NCBI GenBank assembly: GCA_017607445.1
Contig: JAEVHH010000004.1
Span: 5,022,001-5,086,000 of the forward strand
Length of the DNA: 64,000 nucleotides
Direction: 5' to 3'
DNA from: Histoplasma ohiense
Lineage: Eukaryota > Ascomycota > Eurotiomycetes > Onygenales > Ajellomycetaceae
The position numbers and the translations under genes were made by a program. Within the stretch, counting starts at the first letter, position 1; the number at the start of each line of letters is the position of its first letter. The notes under the pieces were generated by a model, which saw only the letters and a program-made list of their open reading frames with translations, ran no database searches and was not told the DNA's origin. Shown piece after piece: positions 49,926 to 62,224 of this stretch.

Positions 49926-51516
49926 AAGAGAGCCGTCCAATTCCAGACACCATGGATAACAGCTGCTCCCTTTCCCCTCCATGTTGTTCGGCAGCAGAGA
50001 ACGACGAACAAAAAAGCAATTTGATTGATTTGGAATGACGAAAAAAACCCTCTTTTCTCTCCCAATAAAAGAACAAGAAACTTGTATGCCGAGGCTTTCA
50101 CGCTGTGGCCATGATGAGCAGAAGAAGCAATTAATGAATTAATTACCGCCAGCGATTTTTTCCCCAGATCTTGGCTCTGTTTTTCATTGTCTTTTTCTTT
50201 TCTTTTCTTTTTATGTTTTTTCGGCCCATCGACAGAATTTTTCTGATTCCCTCCATGAATCCCGCCAGTGGTCGGTAGTCGTCAGTACTCAAGCGAATGA
50301 GCGTGTATCGTTCGCTTAAGAAATCCTCTGGTGATCCATTTTCTGGGGAAAATCACAAACCAGACAGCATAGACCAACTACTAACATAAATTCCCCTTGC
50401 TTGGCTTAGCTTGGTGCTTTTTCACCCTTTTTTCATTCCTTTTTTTTTTTTCCTTCTTGGGAAAAAATAACGCAACCCCTTTACTGTGTAATTGTTTCAA
50501 CTCTCGGCTTGACCCGATGGTGGATGTCGAACCAACGAAGCAATTTCCACTCGCGTTTCGATGGGCTCCTTTGCTTTGGATCAACGGTCCCATATGGATG
50601 GCGTTTTTTCGTCCTCCCAAGAAGCATCCTCCATGCTCCATAATAAATGACAAATAAATCCAGGATGTGACGTGATGACGATGTGATGGGAGTTGTGATG
50701 TGATTCCCTGCACCGTGGATTGCGTACCGCTTGGATGTGGGATTGCTCAGCAGCGGAATGACGTGACATCCCATGGACCAGGGACCTGGCAGTCGTTGGA
50801 TGCCATGGGCGTGTCCCATGGAGTCTTTCTTTCTTTTGATTTTATTGTGATTGTCCCGACACCCCTGTTCTCGGGATGAGCTTGTTGATTTCTAGGGAGG
50901 AGACAAGAAGGTTCTTGTCTGTGTGGGATATCCCCACGTTTCTGGGTCTTATTTGTTATGCGAATACTATTGCAAAACATCCTCTTACTATGCCGGTCGG
51001 AATCGAGATCGGCTTGCTCAGCTCCCTCCAGCATTGAGAGGAAATTATAAGGCTTCCCCCCCTTGAAGCCCCTCCCCTTTCTTGGTCTCTTTTGTTCTAG
51101 TGTCGTCATCCGAAAGGGGATTGATTCGCGGGCTCTCCCGAGATCAACTCGGCTTTCCCCGGACAGCATATACGTACATCCACGAATCCGTATCAAGCAC
51201 CTTGCAGCTGCAAAGACGATCGATGGCGACGATGATCAACAGTGACATTTCCTCCAAGAGCGTCCGGAAACGGAAAAGAATCGTCTGATGGATGAAAAGG
51301 GGAACAAAACATTATTTGGTTACAAAATTCTAGTCAGGTAAACCGAGTAATATGCGCATTAGAGTGTATTGTCTTTCTCCAGATGCATTAAGCAACTGCG
51401 CTGATGCAAGCCTGTGCGGGAGCTACCTTCTGAAAAACATTCTGACTCAATTTGATACCCTCATCTATTCTCAATCTTAAGCGGGCGGAATGTATTTCCC
51501 CATCCATCAGTATAGT

Positions 51517-52909
51517 TTACTTTGCCAACTCGGCAACCATCATCTCAACCGCCTCGTCACGAGCCTTGCCATTGTCAAAATCGATGATAAAATCCCACCT
51601 CGGCAGTAAATCCTGCCTTAGCTTTTCCAAATCCAGCCCTGTCACCTCCCCTTTCCCAACCAGCATGAGTCCAGTGCCCCGACTCGATTCCACGATACGT
51701 TGAGTGCGTGGACGGCGCGCCTGGTCGTATATCTGTAAAGCCACGAGGGATTCGGCGGGAGTCGTTGAGCGGCCGAGCAATGTGGAGAGGATAAGACTGT
51801 CCTCGAAGGACATGCCGCAGCCGGAGCCTAGCCATGGTGTCGTGGCATGCGCGGCGTCTCCCATGATGCATATTGGCCCGGCTACGTACGTACGGGCAGG
51901 TGGGTGATCCCATAGGTATATGGCGGGCTGCTCGGGCTGATCACACAGTAGCTAAATTCCATCCAGGTTAGTGAACCATATTTGGTAAAAAAAAAAATAT
52001 TGAAAAAAATAATAATGAATTTCTAGACGGGAGCTGTGGGAATGATTCTATGTAGCTCACTTACTTCATTTACTGCCTTTTTCAAATGCGACGGCCAACC
52101 TTGGTAGAGCTTCGTTATCTCCTCCGCGCTCACCATTCGATGCCACTTAATCTGATGCCTCGGCCCCCTTCTCATAGGCGGAAATGATAACCTGCACCAG
52201 CTGCCCCTGGTTCAAGATATTATGCATCAGATACGTGCCATCGCCAACCCACATGTGTTCGCGCGCATCATCGATATCGACAGGGCCCTCACCAAGACTA
52301 GCCCGGGCATCTGCGTACGGCTTCAAGGCCATGACCACCCACCAGCCAGAATTCCTCGGATACGCAGCGGGGTTCCCCTCTCCGAGCACGATCCTACGCA
52401 CCGTACTATGAATTCCGTCAGCGCCAACAAGGATGTCGCACTCATGCGTAGTCCCGTCCGTGAAATGGAGCATGACAGGCCCATCATCGCCTGCTCTTTC
52501 GACTCGGTCTAGCTTCTTGGACGCATGCAGACGCTCTGGAGGAACGCCGTCGAGCAACTCCCGCAATAATGCGGCCCGATGCACAATGATCACCAGAGCC
52601 TTGCCGCTGTCGTCTCTTGCCTCGTCAATGAGCTTGTTCCGTCCCTCGCCTTGAGCAAGCAGGAAGCGAACACCCCGCTGCGAGACTGCGCCGGCACGCT
52701 CCAGGCATTGATTGGCCGGCCGAGGCGCCGATGAGGTTCAGCGCGGCAAGACCGTTCCGAGCAACACTGACAGCGGCACCGGCTTCTCTGAACTCGGCGG
52801 CTGACTCGAAGATGTGAACGTCCAAATGTGGGTATTTCAGCAGGGCGTGCAAGAGAGAGGCGCCCGCCATGCCACCTCCCGATATAGCGATTCGGATTGG
52901 CCTGGCCAT
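51517..52909 (-). pseudogene. FAD-dependent aromatic monooxygenase (salicylate hydroxylase-like), broken by two frameshifts
   Basis: The family hydroxylates aromatic substrates with FAD and NAD(P)H. All three flavoprotein signatures are visible: the Rossmann GXGXXG-type start (RIAISGGGMAGASLLHAL, from 52909), the DG motif (DILVGADGIHSTVRRIV) and the GD motif (GDAAHATTPWLGSGCG). Reading is broken twice. Near 52707-52714 the tetranucleotide CAAT is tandemly duplicated and shifts the frame after NLIGASAGQ. Near 52147-52150 an extra T creates a TAA after YEKGAEASD, while the next frame continues KWHRMVSAEEITKLYQGWPS. One normal-looking intron follows (GTAAGT near 52066, branch CACTAAC, acceptor TTTAG near 51954), then the last exon to 51517. 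With no long intact frame, I call it a pseudogene; sequencing error at both sites is the alternative. Confidence 0.8.
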
Positions 52910-53620
52910 GTCGTCTATCTAACTCGCGATCACGGACTGAGGTTATCGTTTTTGTTTAGACAAGCAGGGGAAACTATTCTGCCAGATCTTGTGTATGTGC
53001 TGTATATATATATATATATAAATATATTTGTATCTCTATCGCTATCTATATATCTCCTCAATCCTTTCTGATTGGTGCCATAGCTAGCACTAACCAAGCA
53101 GCAGTGTTGAACCAATGGACCAAAATCGGGCATAAGACGGCTGGCATCCTATCAGCCTCACACGGAACCTATACTCACATAGTATACAAAGCACGCCCGC
53201 CCACCCACTCGCAGCCAGGGGCCTGCTGTTCCAACTGTCCCCCCCGATTATCGTAGGGCCCGTCACCCCAGACCTTGCTAAGGCGGCAAGGCCAGCGTCT
53301 AGTCCCTGTCACACACTTACTACTGCTATGAATAGCCATAGTCAGATAGAGTTAAGCCCATTGCTCCATGCCTGCTACCCTTCCCTTGAAGTTGTCAACC
53401 ATCAAGGGAAATCCAGATACACCCCACCTATGTCACCCAAGTTTGAACCCACAACTAGCTGGGCATTGGCAGTGTTTAAAAACCAAGTCTAGAGGACCAG
53501 AAAGCCAGCTTGCTATTGCTTCTTTTCTCCCGTTTCTCATTCAATTATATGGCTAGTAGTACTCGGGAGTCTGACCTTCACAGAATTATTATCATTCTTC
53601 TTCTTCTTCTTCTTCTTCTT

Positions 53621-53651
<31 letters not shown>

Positions 53652-54834
53652 TTATTATTTATTAGAAGTTGCTCTCTTGCACCCCGGACCAAATATAACG
53701 GTGTTGCACATTCATTCTCCCAAACTCATCGCAGGGCTCCAGATATGGCTGGCTTCAGAGCTGTTCTCCTGGATCGACTACCGGAAACCACATGTGGAAA
53801 GTGGCTGCTAATGCGCCTTATGCTTTCTTGCTTTCGTCCTCATGTTTCCCTCTCGTCCACCAGCGTCACCGGACGAGGGAGGCCATTGGGAAATAGCAGT
53901 ATGGTCATGAGCATGTTACTCCGTGATAAGTGTTATCCCCGTAGGTTGTATCTAGCTGCCCTCATTGGGTACCTACAACGGCTGGCAACCACTGCGAAAC
54001 GAGTGCTTGGTTTGCTGTCCGACTCAAGCTCGCAACTTAAACAAGCTCTTTTTCCTGTATCGCTCCTCGACCGTTGACTGACTGAGTCCAATTCGAGTTT
54101 TTCTACTGCCGTGCGGGGCGTGAGATGATTGAGTGAGTGAAGTACTGTATATAGCACCCAATCAACAGGTGGCTACATAAATACCCTGGAAGCAGCGCGA
54201 TATCTCGAGACTGATAGCTATTGTTTTCTGGATCCTGGTCGAAGCAATCAGTTTTGTTATTGTTCCAAGCGTTTGTTTTGTTGATCGTTAGCGGTAACGC
54301 GGCCCCGGCGGATACCTCCTGCGCCACTACAAACGCGCTGGGGATGGTGGTCGTTTGCCACAATGGCAAAGTCAACTTTCACGACGAAAACCTGCGAGAA
54401 GCGCCTTTTTGCCGACTTTTGTCAACCCCGCCATTGCCAATCTTATTCGTATCTCGACTTTTCCGCCCTTTAACGGGGCCACACCCAGTGCTATCGTTCC
54501 TAGAGGCTTCTCAGCATCATTGATTCCTCAATTGCTTCATCCAAGGCTAGTATATATATGATACTCCCTGTAACCCACCCCGTTCGTCCCACAAAATGCT
54601 TTTAATTTCATCCGCTGAATCTGTGTAGGTTTCCGTCGATTTCGCGCTTCCTGTGTGCGATCTGAGTGTTGTGACCTTAGGTGGGCATAGTACGTCCGCT
54701 ATCATCTCGTGGCTTGGCGCAGAATGTATGGCTGTTGACTCCTAAGCCGGCACAATATTCTTTGCGGCTGCACGTAGATCTTCTCATTTTGCATCCTCTT
54801 GTGAAGAATTCCACGCCTCAGCTTTCACCCGAGC
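52910..54834. other. Intergenic, 1.9 kb before GUT2
   Basis: Contains (TA)n (about 53003-53020), a (TTC)n array (53595-53650) and the GUT2 promoter. A plus-strand frame at 54221-54523 begins with a hydrophobic stretch but has no known motif. No gene seen. Confidence 0.5.
53595..53650. repeat. (TTC)n microsatellite
   Basis: About eighteen CTT/TTC units followed by a short (ATT)n. Confidence 0.9.
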
Positions 54835-57248
54835 ATGACGAATCGACCTTCTAGCCGCTTTCTCAAACCCTTTTTCTATAAAATTGCGGCAGCTGTGACC
54901 GGAGGAGGAGGCATTTTATATCTAGCGTACCGCCCACGCAATATCCCTGGCTCGGATCCGGCTCCCATTCCTATCCCATCATATAGCAGTGGAGGGAATC
55001 TAGTTCTCCCACGCTTTCCTCGTGTCAAAACCCGTGAAGAGCAAATTCAGGACCTAAAGCGAAGTTCACAGGCAAAGACGACGAGCTTGCTATCCGGAAG
55101 CCGGAGCCCAGGAAAGGATGCATTTGGCCCCGAAAGCACTACAGCGCCGGATGCTGATGTGGCTTACGATTTGCTTGTCATTGGCGGCGGCGCGACTGGT
55201 TCCGGCATAGCTCTTGATGCTGCATCTCGCGGTCTGAAGGTAGCTCTAGTTGAGCGTGACGATTTCAGCGCGGGCACAAGCAGCAAGAGCACAAAATTGG
55301 TCCACGGCGGTGTACGCTACCTGGAAAAGGCCGTTTGGGAATTGGACTATAATCAGTATGTTGCGGACCACCTGTATTTGTACTGGGAAATGCCCCTACT
55401 CATCGGCCCTGTTTTGCAGATTTGCACTCGTTAAAGAAGCCCTTCGGGAACGCAAATGGTTTCTCTACACCGCACCACATCTTTCAATGTGGCTCCCAAT
55501 TATGGTCCCCGTGCAGAAATGGTGGCAGTTGCCTTATTTCTGGGCCGGTACTAAATTTTATGATTTCCTTGCTGGATCTGAGGGCATTGAGAGTTCGTAT
55601 TTCCTCACCAAGAGCAAAGCCCTAGACGCCTTTCCAATGCTGAAGAAGGATAATCTTTTTGGTGCTCTTGTCTACTATGGTAAGGCCTGACTGCCTACCT
55701 CCGAAAACAAAAGCAAAACAGAAAAAACCTGAATTTATTTCAGCAAAGCTAACCCTTATGGAGATGGCGCCCACAACGACTCTCGAATGAATGTATCTTT
55801 GGCATTGACCGCTGCTTTATATGGTTCCACAGTTGTAAATCATATGGAAGTTGTCGGTTTAACCAAAGACGAGTCAGGGAGACTCAACGGAGCCCGTTTG
55901 AAAGATTTGATTCCAGGCAAAAACGGCAAAAAGGCAGAAGAAATTACTATTAGGGCCAGGGGTATTATAAATGCCACAGGTCCATTTACAGATTCCATCA
56001 GGAAGATGGATGATCAAAGCGCCAGCGAAATAGTTGCACCAAGCGCTGGGGTACATGTTGTTCTTCCTGGCTACTATAGCCCAACAAAGATGGGACTGAT
56101 TGACCCTGCAACTTCAGATGGACGTGTCATATTTTTCCTTCCGTGGCAGGGGAACACAATTGCAGGAACAACTGATGTCCCCACTACTATTACTGCCCAG
56201 CCTATCCCATCTGAAAGGGATATAAACTGGATCCTAAATGAAATCCGCGGATATCTTGCCCCGAGCATCAATGTGAGGCGCGGTGATGTCCTTGCCGCTT
56301 GGGCCGGAATTCGGCCTCTCGTACGAGATCCCACAGCTAAAAACACAGAATCTCTAGTCCGTAGTCACCTCATTACAGTATCTGAATCCGGTCTCTTAAC
56401 TTGTGCTGGTGGAAAATGGACAACTTACCGGCAAATGGCCGAGGATGCTGTTGACAAAGCTATCAAACAGTACAATCTACAGCCTCGTCCTAACAGACGC
56501 GTTCTTGACATCAGCGGAATGGGACTTTTCGACGATGGTGCGGTTCTGGATGGGTCGTGCCAGACTCATCAAATCCGCTTGGTAGGTGCCCATGGCTATT
56601 CGAAAACGCTGTTCATTAGGCTCATCCAACACTTCGGGATCGCAACAGACGTTGCTCAACATCTCGCAGAGTCTTACGGAGATCGTGCATGGGATGTGGC
56701 CGCTATGTCGGCTCCCACGAAAACGCGATTCCCAGTCCGTGGATTGCGCATTTCTCCTCTATATCCGTTTATCGATGGTGAGGTCCGCTATGGCACGCGT
56801 GTTGAATATGCACAGACAGCGGTGGATATTTTGGCACGGAGGACTAGATTAGCATTCTTGAACGCCCAAGCCGCCCTCGAAGCTCTCCCAACAATCATTG
56901 ATATCATGGCGGAGGAACTAAATTGGGATGCTAGGCGGAAAAATGTTGAATGGAATGACACAGTGACTTTCTTATTGTCGATGGGACTCCCTATTTCTCG
57001 ACTTGGCGTCACACGTGAGGATGTTGAAAGTGGCCAAGCAAAGTTTGACGAGGTGGAACGGAAGCTATACACAAGACATGGTAAATAAATATCGACGTGC
57101 CACTTTCTTGATATTCCCCTTTTCTTCCGCTTCATTTACTAACAATTTTGAAAAAGAGGGTCCCGTGGATTTTCCCCACGTTAACGCGAACACTGCGAAC
57201 ACTGCTCAAACAGCTGAGAAAGGGTTCGGGTCCCCGTCGCAGAAATGA
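54835..57248 (+). CDS. GUT2: Mitochondrial FAD-dependent glycerol-3-phosphate dehydrogenase
   Basis: Oxidises glycerol-3-phosphate to dihydroxyacetone phosphate at the inner mitochondrial membrane and passes electrons to ubiquinone; it serves glycerol use and the G3P shuttle. Exons 54835-55355, 55420-55679, 55764-57080 and 57157-57248 give 729 residues. The N-terminus is basic then hydrophobic ([20 protein letters not shown]), as expected for mitochondrial import with membrane anchoring. The FAD Rossmann motif is at about 112-124 ([13 protein letters not shown]), followed by [20 protein letters not shown]. Spliced text [18 protein letters not shown] and [18 protein letters not shown] confirms the first two introns. 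[20 protein letters not shown] and [10 protein letters not shown] mark the substrate domain. The last intron has an ACTAAC branch point; without it the protein would end at RHGK. The final exon encodes a short, poorly constrained tail. Confidence 0.95.
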
Positions 57249-60200
57249 CCTCAACCCCTTGATGATATATCCGTTCACTTGTTCCTAAAATTCGCCTTTC
57301 CTTAATAGTTGACAGTGGAAAATTGGGCTAAAGAAAATTTGTTCATAGAGGCTCTGTCATCAAAACCATACCTCTGCTCAGGACATATCCTAGATTCCCT
57401 GCACATTCCGTGCATTACGTTGGCAGCTGGAGCTGCAAGTCTGTGTGGTATTTGTTCTACCAGCATCGAACCTCCACGAAATCCACCTACCATTTGTTAG
57501 GTGCCACCTTTTCGCGGGATCCATTGGACTACAATTCTGTGCTAAGAAAGTGAGCAATGTCCATACCATATCGTCTGACTCAATATCAAATATACCAAGC
57601 GGATTTTCAAACTTCCCAGAAAGTATCGCATCGGGTATTGCACTATTCAACCGTCTAGCCCAAAAGACATCTCTCTGTATTCTGGTCGCTTTCCTACCAG
57701 AAATATACCCAATATCTCATAGTACTACCGTCATGGCCGATTGCAATGCTCTGAAACTTTGGCTATCAAAAACCATGGCCTATAGGAAGGAACTGTCGTT
57801 ACACTTAAAAAAATATTTCTCGGGATTCTTCCTCTTTGCACATAATTAGGAGCGCCGCCTTAGAAGCCGAATAATCTCTTCTAGGACGGCAATCGAACGA
57901 GAGACGTAAATGAGCAAGATATTCCATAGCATTGATTTAGCAAGCTGCTGCCCGTTCAATTACGCCTTTGGCGAAGCTTTCAAGACACCCGTGCGCTTTG
58001 AGGAATGGGCTAGGAAGGGACTCATAAGCATTGAAGAACCGAAGGTTGAAAATAATAATTTTAATCCCAGCCAATCTTCGTTCGAAGTGAACGTCCGACA
58101 TGTACAATACCATAGAGAAGCGGATGCGATAAACAAAGTAATAAAAAGCTTCTTCTTGGAAATATAAAATCTTGACCACTGCTGGAAATTCGAGGGAAGA
58201 TATGCTGCTCAATGGCCCCTGGGAAGCTCAAAAGGGGGAAGTATCTATTCAACCAACCGAGAATGAATTTTACTCCATTATGGTTCATACTAACGAGTAA
58301 TGTTCTCGAGTTTTGTCTCGTTGGTTTGATGAGGACTCTCGCGCTGCCGATGTAGATTTCATCCGTCTGTCTAATCGAGCGGGCCTGCTCATTTTATAAC
58401 CCCTGCAAATGAAGATAACGGAGCCACCAGGGGCCCCCCGGGTCATGTGCGGTTATGTCCGTGTCCACGGACAATTTTTGGTTTATATACTTCTAAGCAA
58501 TCTAGAGCTCAATCTAGATAAACCAACCCCTATAACTACGTCCTCCAAGATGTCTTACATTACCTTCAAGCTCAATTTGATGCGAACTTGGGCTTTGGAA
58601 CGTCCATGAATGAATGAATGAATGAATGAATGCTTAGGCCCCCTCATGCAGCTTACGCATCATGTGGCAACAATAGTTGTTAACCATTCTTGTGAAGTTG
58701 ACTTTACATTTATTACTTGATGTGCGATTATTCATTCGTCGCCTCGTCCCAACGCCGCATGTATTGTACTGTACAGTTGAAGGCGCGAGAAATACTACAC
58801 AGAGTAAACTACGTACCGTATACTTGACTCCTGCGTATAGCTCATGTGCTAAAATATGATGAGCGACAAACGTCAATCCTGTGGAAGTCGCCGAAATCAT
58901 GATGATTATTTTCCGCAGTTAAACGAGATGTACGCAGTATGGCGTGTGTAAAACAAAGAGGTCCTTGCACACAGCTTTCAGTAGCTTTCCTACGAACATG
59001 AAAAACCTGTGACATACCGGTTCGCAAGCCCCAAGGGATTCCTACTTGAGGTCCCTGAAAAAGCTCCGTTGCCAAATTAAGTGCCAAGCACCAATAACTT
59101 CCGCCATGACAATCTGAATGATTGGAGGCCTCGTATTATGATGCTTCCATTTACTTTTCTAGTGTGGGGAAACGACTTTTGTTCCACGCTTTCGCCCAAA
59201 GAGAGTTAAATAACGATGATGACAGAACAAAGCTTCCCCACAATGTGGGGAAGAGATCAAATTGGTGATCCGATGAGAACTTATTGAGCCGATCTAACGA
59301 AACCATGACAGATTGTTCACTCGGTGGAGCGGGATTACGCCAAATTAGGTCTCCCTGTTGTAGTGTTAGTTACATCCGGAGAGTTGAATAATATGCCGGT
59401 ACTTCGTGATGGACAGGGTTAGAGACGTAAGCCTGATTTCAGCGCGAGATGAAAACCCGACAAGTGATGAGAGTGCCGCAACTTTCTGCGGGGCAATTTA
59501 GCAGTAGCAAGGGACATAGCAAACTCAAAGTAGCAGATAACATCACCGATCCAAAAAAAAAAATAAAATAAAATAAATAAATAAAAATAAAAATAAAAAT
59601 AAAAAGGGCAAAGGATCAGAAAATGCGCTGGACAAAGCAATAAACTAGAACACGCATGGAAATGATAATCATTGTTGGGTCGTTTGATCTGACCATCATC
59701 CTGCACGTGGCGGCGTCCAAGCAAGGCTAGCAAACGGAACAACAAACGATGGAACAAAATCTGGCAGGCCGCCAACTAGCTAGCAGGCGGGTGGCTGTTG
59801 GGCTTTCTGACGGCTGGCTTAGAACCTGACCGGGGAGATGCATCCAGCCGTTTCAGGAAACATGATGCGAGTCATGGGTCTCGGCCAGAGATAATGTTCG
59901 GAGTTGAATGACAACCATTGAAGGTCTCGGCATCGAATCAAAGCTAAAAACGGCGAAGGACCAAGGGTTAAGTTGTGTACAAGGAAAGGTAGCGCGGTGT
60001 TGCTTAGATATAGTTTCGAAATCTGACGTTCCCAGTATGGAAAGGGTTGTTTCACCAACTTTGTTCCTTTTTGCCTGTCGGTAGCTACAGAGCAGCCTCA
60101 AAGAAACGGGACCAGTCATAATGGTGTTGTGACTCCTCCATGCGTTGCTGCATCCATGTCAAGCCAGTAACCATTATGTAGGACAACTTGCGTCGGGAAA

Positions 60201-61927
60201 ACCCACTTTGACGATCCAAAAATGCGGGTTCCCGGTTTTCGAAGAGTAAAAGTCCGCAAAGAAACGTGACAGAAGGAAAAGGCACCCGGCCATATCTAAA
60301 TCAATTTCAAACTCGAACTGATCAATGGCTAATTTGACTGTACATTGCAAATGCCGCTCTGGTTAGCTATCCTTTCCACGCGTTGTTTTGTAGGACAGGG
60401 AGGGAAATCCTGTTCATGGTGTGGCTAATGATCGACGAGCAGAGAAAATCAACTGCAGCTAACTTTCCCCCTATGTCGAAATGTATCTGATGGCTCCAAC
60501 GGAACTAATGGGGTAATGCTCTGGACAACGAATGACAGCATAAGGATCCACATGACGTTAGAGCCCAAAATTCAGCAAGATGTAATTATAGAAACTATCC
60601 AAAATATCATAATCGAAGGTGGGGTTTGGATCTCTATATGAATCTCATAACTAATAATTGAGGGAGAGCAAAAAAATTTTCGTGGCCATATTAGCTTCTA
60701 GAGTACGATGAACCCGCAGCCGCTAAAAGCTTCTGTGGATGGTGACAAAAAAAACCGAGAAGATCAAGAAATTACAAAAAATAGGGAGCCCCGAAAAATA
60801 TCAGAACCCGTCATGAACGCTAATCCAAAGCGTGTATGTTGTATATCCAGACAGCCCGTGTTTTCGTTATAGCGTTTCGATAATCGATCAAAGGCCTGGT
60901 AGTTTGGTATCTTGACCGTATCCCAAACATGTCATTATATGGGAATTTTCTATCAGCTCATGTTTGGAAAGAAAGAAAAAGGCGTTCGAAAGGCGTAGAA
61001 GAAAAGCAACCCGGCATGTCGGGACGTCAACCGGTTCGTGCAACGGAGCGAAAGAACTAAGGTGATAAGTGGATTTGTTAAGGGACATGGAAACCCTTTA
61101 GCTTTCGAAATGTTCGAACGGTTCGAATAGCGCTCATACGCATACACTGATTCGAATTTTCTGGAGGCGGTATGTCCCGACTAGCTTACAACGCCCATGA
61201 ACGCTATTGAAGCTGACAGAACCAGTCAAAAGCCTAGGTTCCTTAGCATGGTATATTTGCAAGCCCAAAAGCATGGCCGTATTATTCGAATGTGACGCCC
61301 AAGCCAAGGACTCCAGCATATTTGATGGGAACATCGTCAGGAAATTAAACTCGTTCGTAAATGAAATAGTTTGTTGTGGCTTGTGTCACCGGAACAGTTG
61401 GGTATAGGAGGTATTCTGATTTCATGTCGTAGGTGGGGGAGAAGACGGTAGTATTCCGCAGGTTTCGCTGCAGATTATGCCAGAAGAGTTGGTTTAAAGG
61501 GCGTTAGATGGCTATGGGGAGGAAGAGTGGAGGTTGTCTGAAAAGAGCTATAAAAGCACATTCGGCAGAAAAACGAAACAAACCAAAAGAAACAGAAATC
61601 AAGGAGAAGAAAAGAATGGAACGTAAAAATTACAGGAATAAAGCTAATTGTTTGGATATGCGCATAATAGACCGTTGCACATGAAAGGGTCATAAGAAGC
61701 AAATCTAGCTGGGTGGAATCGTTTGAAAAAATTCTAAGGCGTCGCGGAATCGTGAAACCAGTGTGGACAACAAGAGGCAAGACCAAGTTAGACAGAGAAG
61801 GGCGGCTTTTGAACTACATGATTCCGGAGCCGTAAGTTGGTTGAAGCGTAGTGTAGTGCTGCAGGTTCTGGACGGTTGTTTGCGGATGTTATACTGAGAT
61901 GGAAAATATTTCGTGCAACGCAATGTA
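57249..61927. other. Gene-free stretch, 4.7 kb
   Basis: Several medium open frames exist (57445-57849 plus; 57910-58167 plus; 59419-59775 minus; 61475-61786 minus) but none has recognisable motifs. Repeats are (GAAT)n at 58606-58632 and an (AAAAT)-type tract at about 59552-59605. Part of this may be decayed sequence, but I cannot name a source. Confidence 0.45.
58606..58632. repeat. (GAAT)n microsatellite
   Basis: About six to seven tandem TGAA/GAAT units. Confidence 0.85.
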
Positions 61928-62224
61928 TTAATTTCGACAAACGTTCTCGGAAGGGTGTCTATTGCAGTTGTTCCAATATCGCTCCACAGCTCGCTGGGCA
62001 ACTGGGCCACGAAATCGGTCGAGGAAGTAGTTGAAGAGTGCAAATTCGTCACGGGTCAAGATATATGTGTCAGGATCCGCCTGAACCTTGCGCCAGACTT
62101 CGCCAATAGCGGTTTCAAGAATGGAGGTCATTCTGGGGTCGATACTGCCATCTTCGCTATTCCTGGCTTCTTCCAAAGCCACTCGTATTGTTTCGGGATC
62201 TGGAATGGACGCATTATTCGCCAT
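61928..62224 (-). CDS. Small conserved-looking fungal protein, function unknown
   Basis: A single frame encodes 98 residues beginning MANNASIPDPETIRVALEEA. The text is soluble, alpha-helical in character and of normal codon make-up (ILETAIGEVWRKVQADPDTY, LTRDEFALFNYFLDRFRG), unlike the low-complexity frames around it. I believe similar short proteins occur in other Eurotiomycetes, but I cannot assign a function. The C-terminus (ERYWNNCNRHPSENVCRN) may be altered by an unrecognised splice. No signal peptide or membrane segment. Confidence 0.6.
   Translation of the reverse strand: MANNASIPDPETIRVALEEARNSEDGSIDPRMTSILETAIGEVWRKVQADPDTYILTRDEFALFNYFLDRFRGPVAQRAVERYWNNCNRHPSENVCRN

Larger units (their letters stand above)
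40761..51516. other. Gene-free stretch, 10.8 kb
   Basis: I find no frame with family features. It holds (TA)n tracts (40839-40868, 44866-44885, 48507-48533), a GC-rich block (41510-41900), A25 (44547-44571), the palindrome TACGGAGTACTCCGTA (44957-44972), a G-run (45001-45012), three GATACCCT units (46415-46438), an (AAAAT)n tract (46919-46951), AAC/AAT repeats (48081-48164, 48609-48643), a tRNA-like sequence (49668-49736, minus) and a G-quadruplex-type run (49901-49925). The longest frames derive from repeats. Long leaders of ECL1-type genes or non-coding RNAs could be hidden here. Confidence 0.45.

Noticed and set aside
57445..58167. Frames of 134 and 85 codons downstream of GUT2
   Set aside because: No recognisable family and no coding signature strong enough to call a gene.
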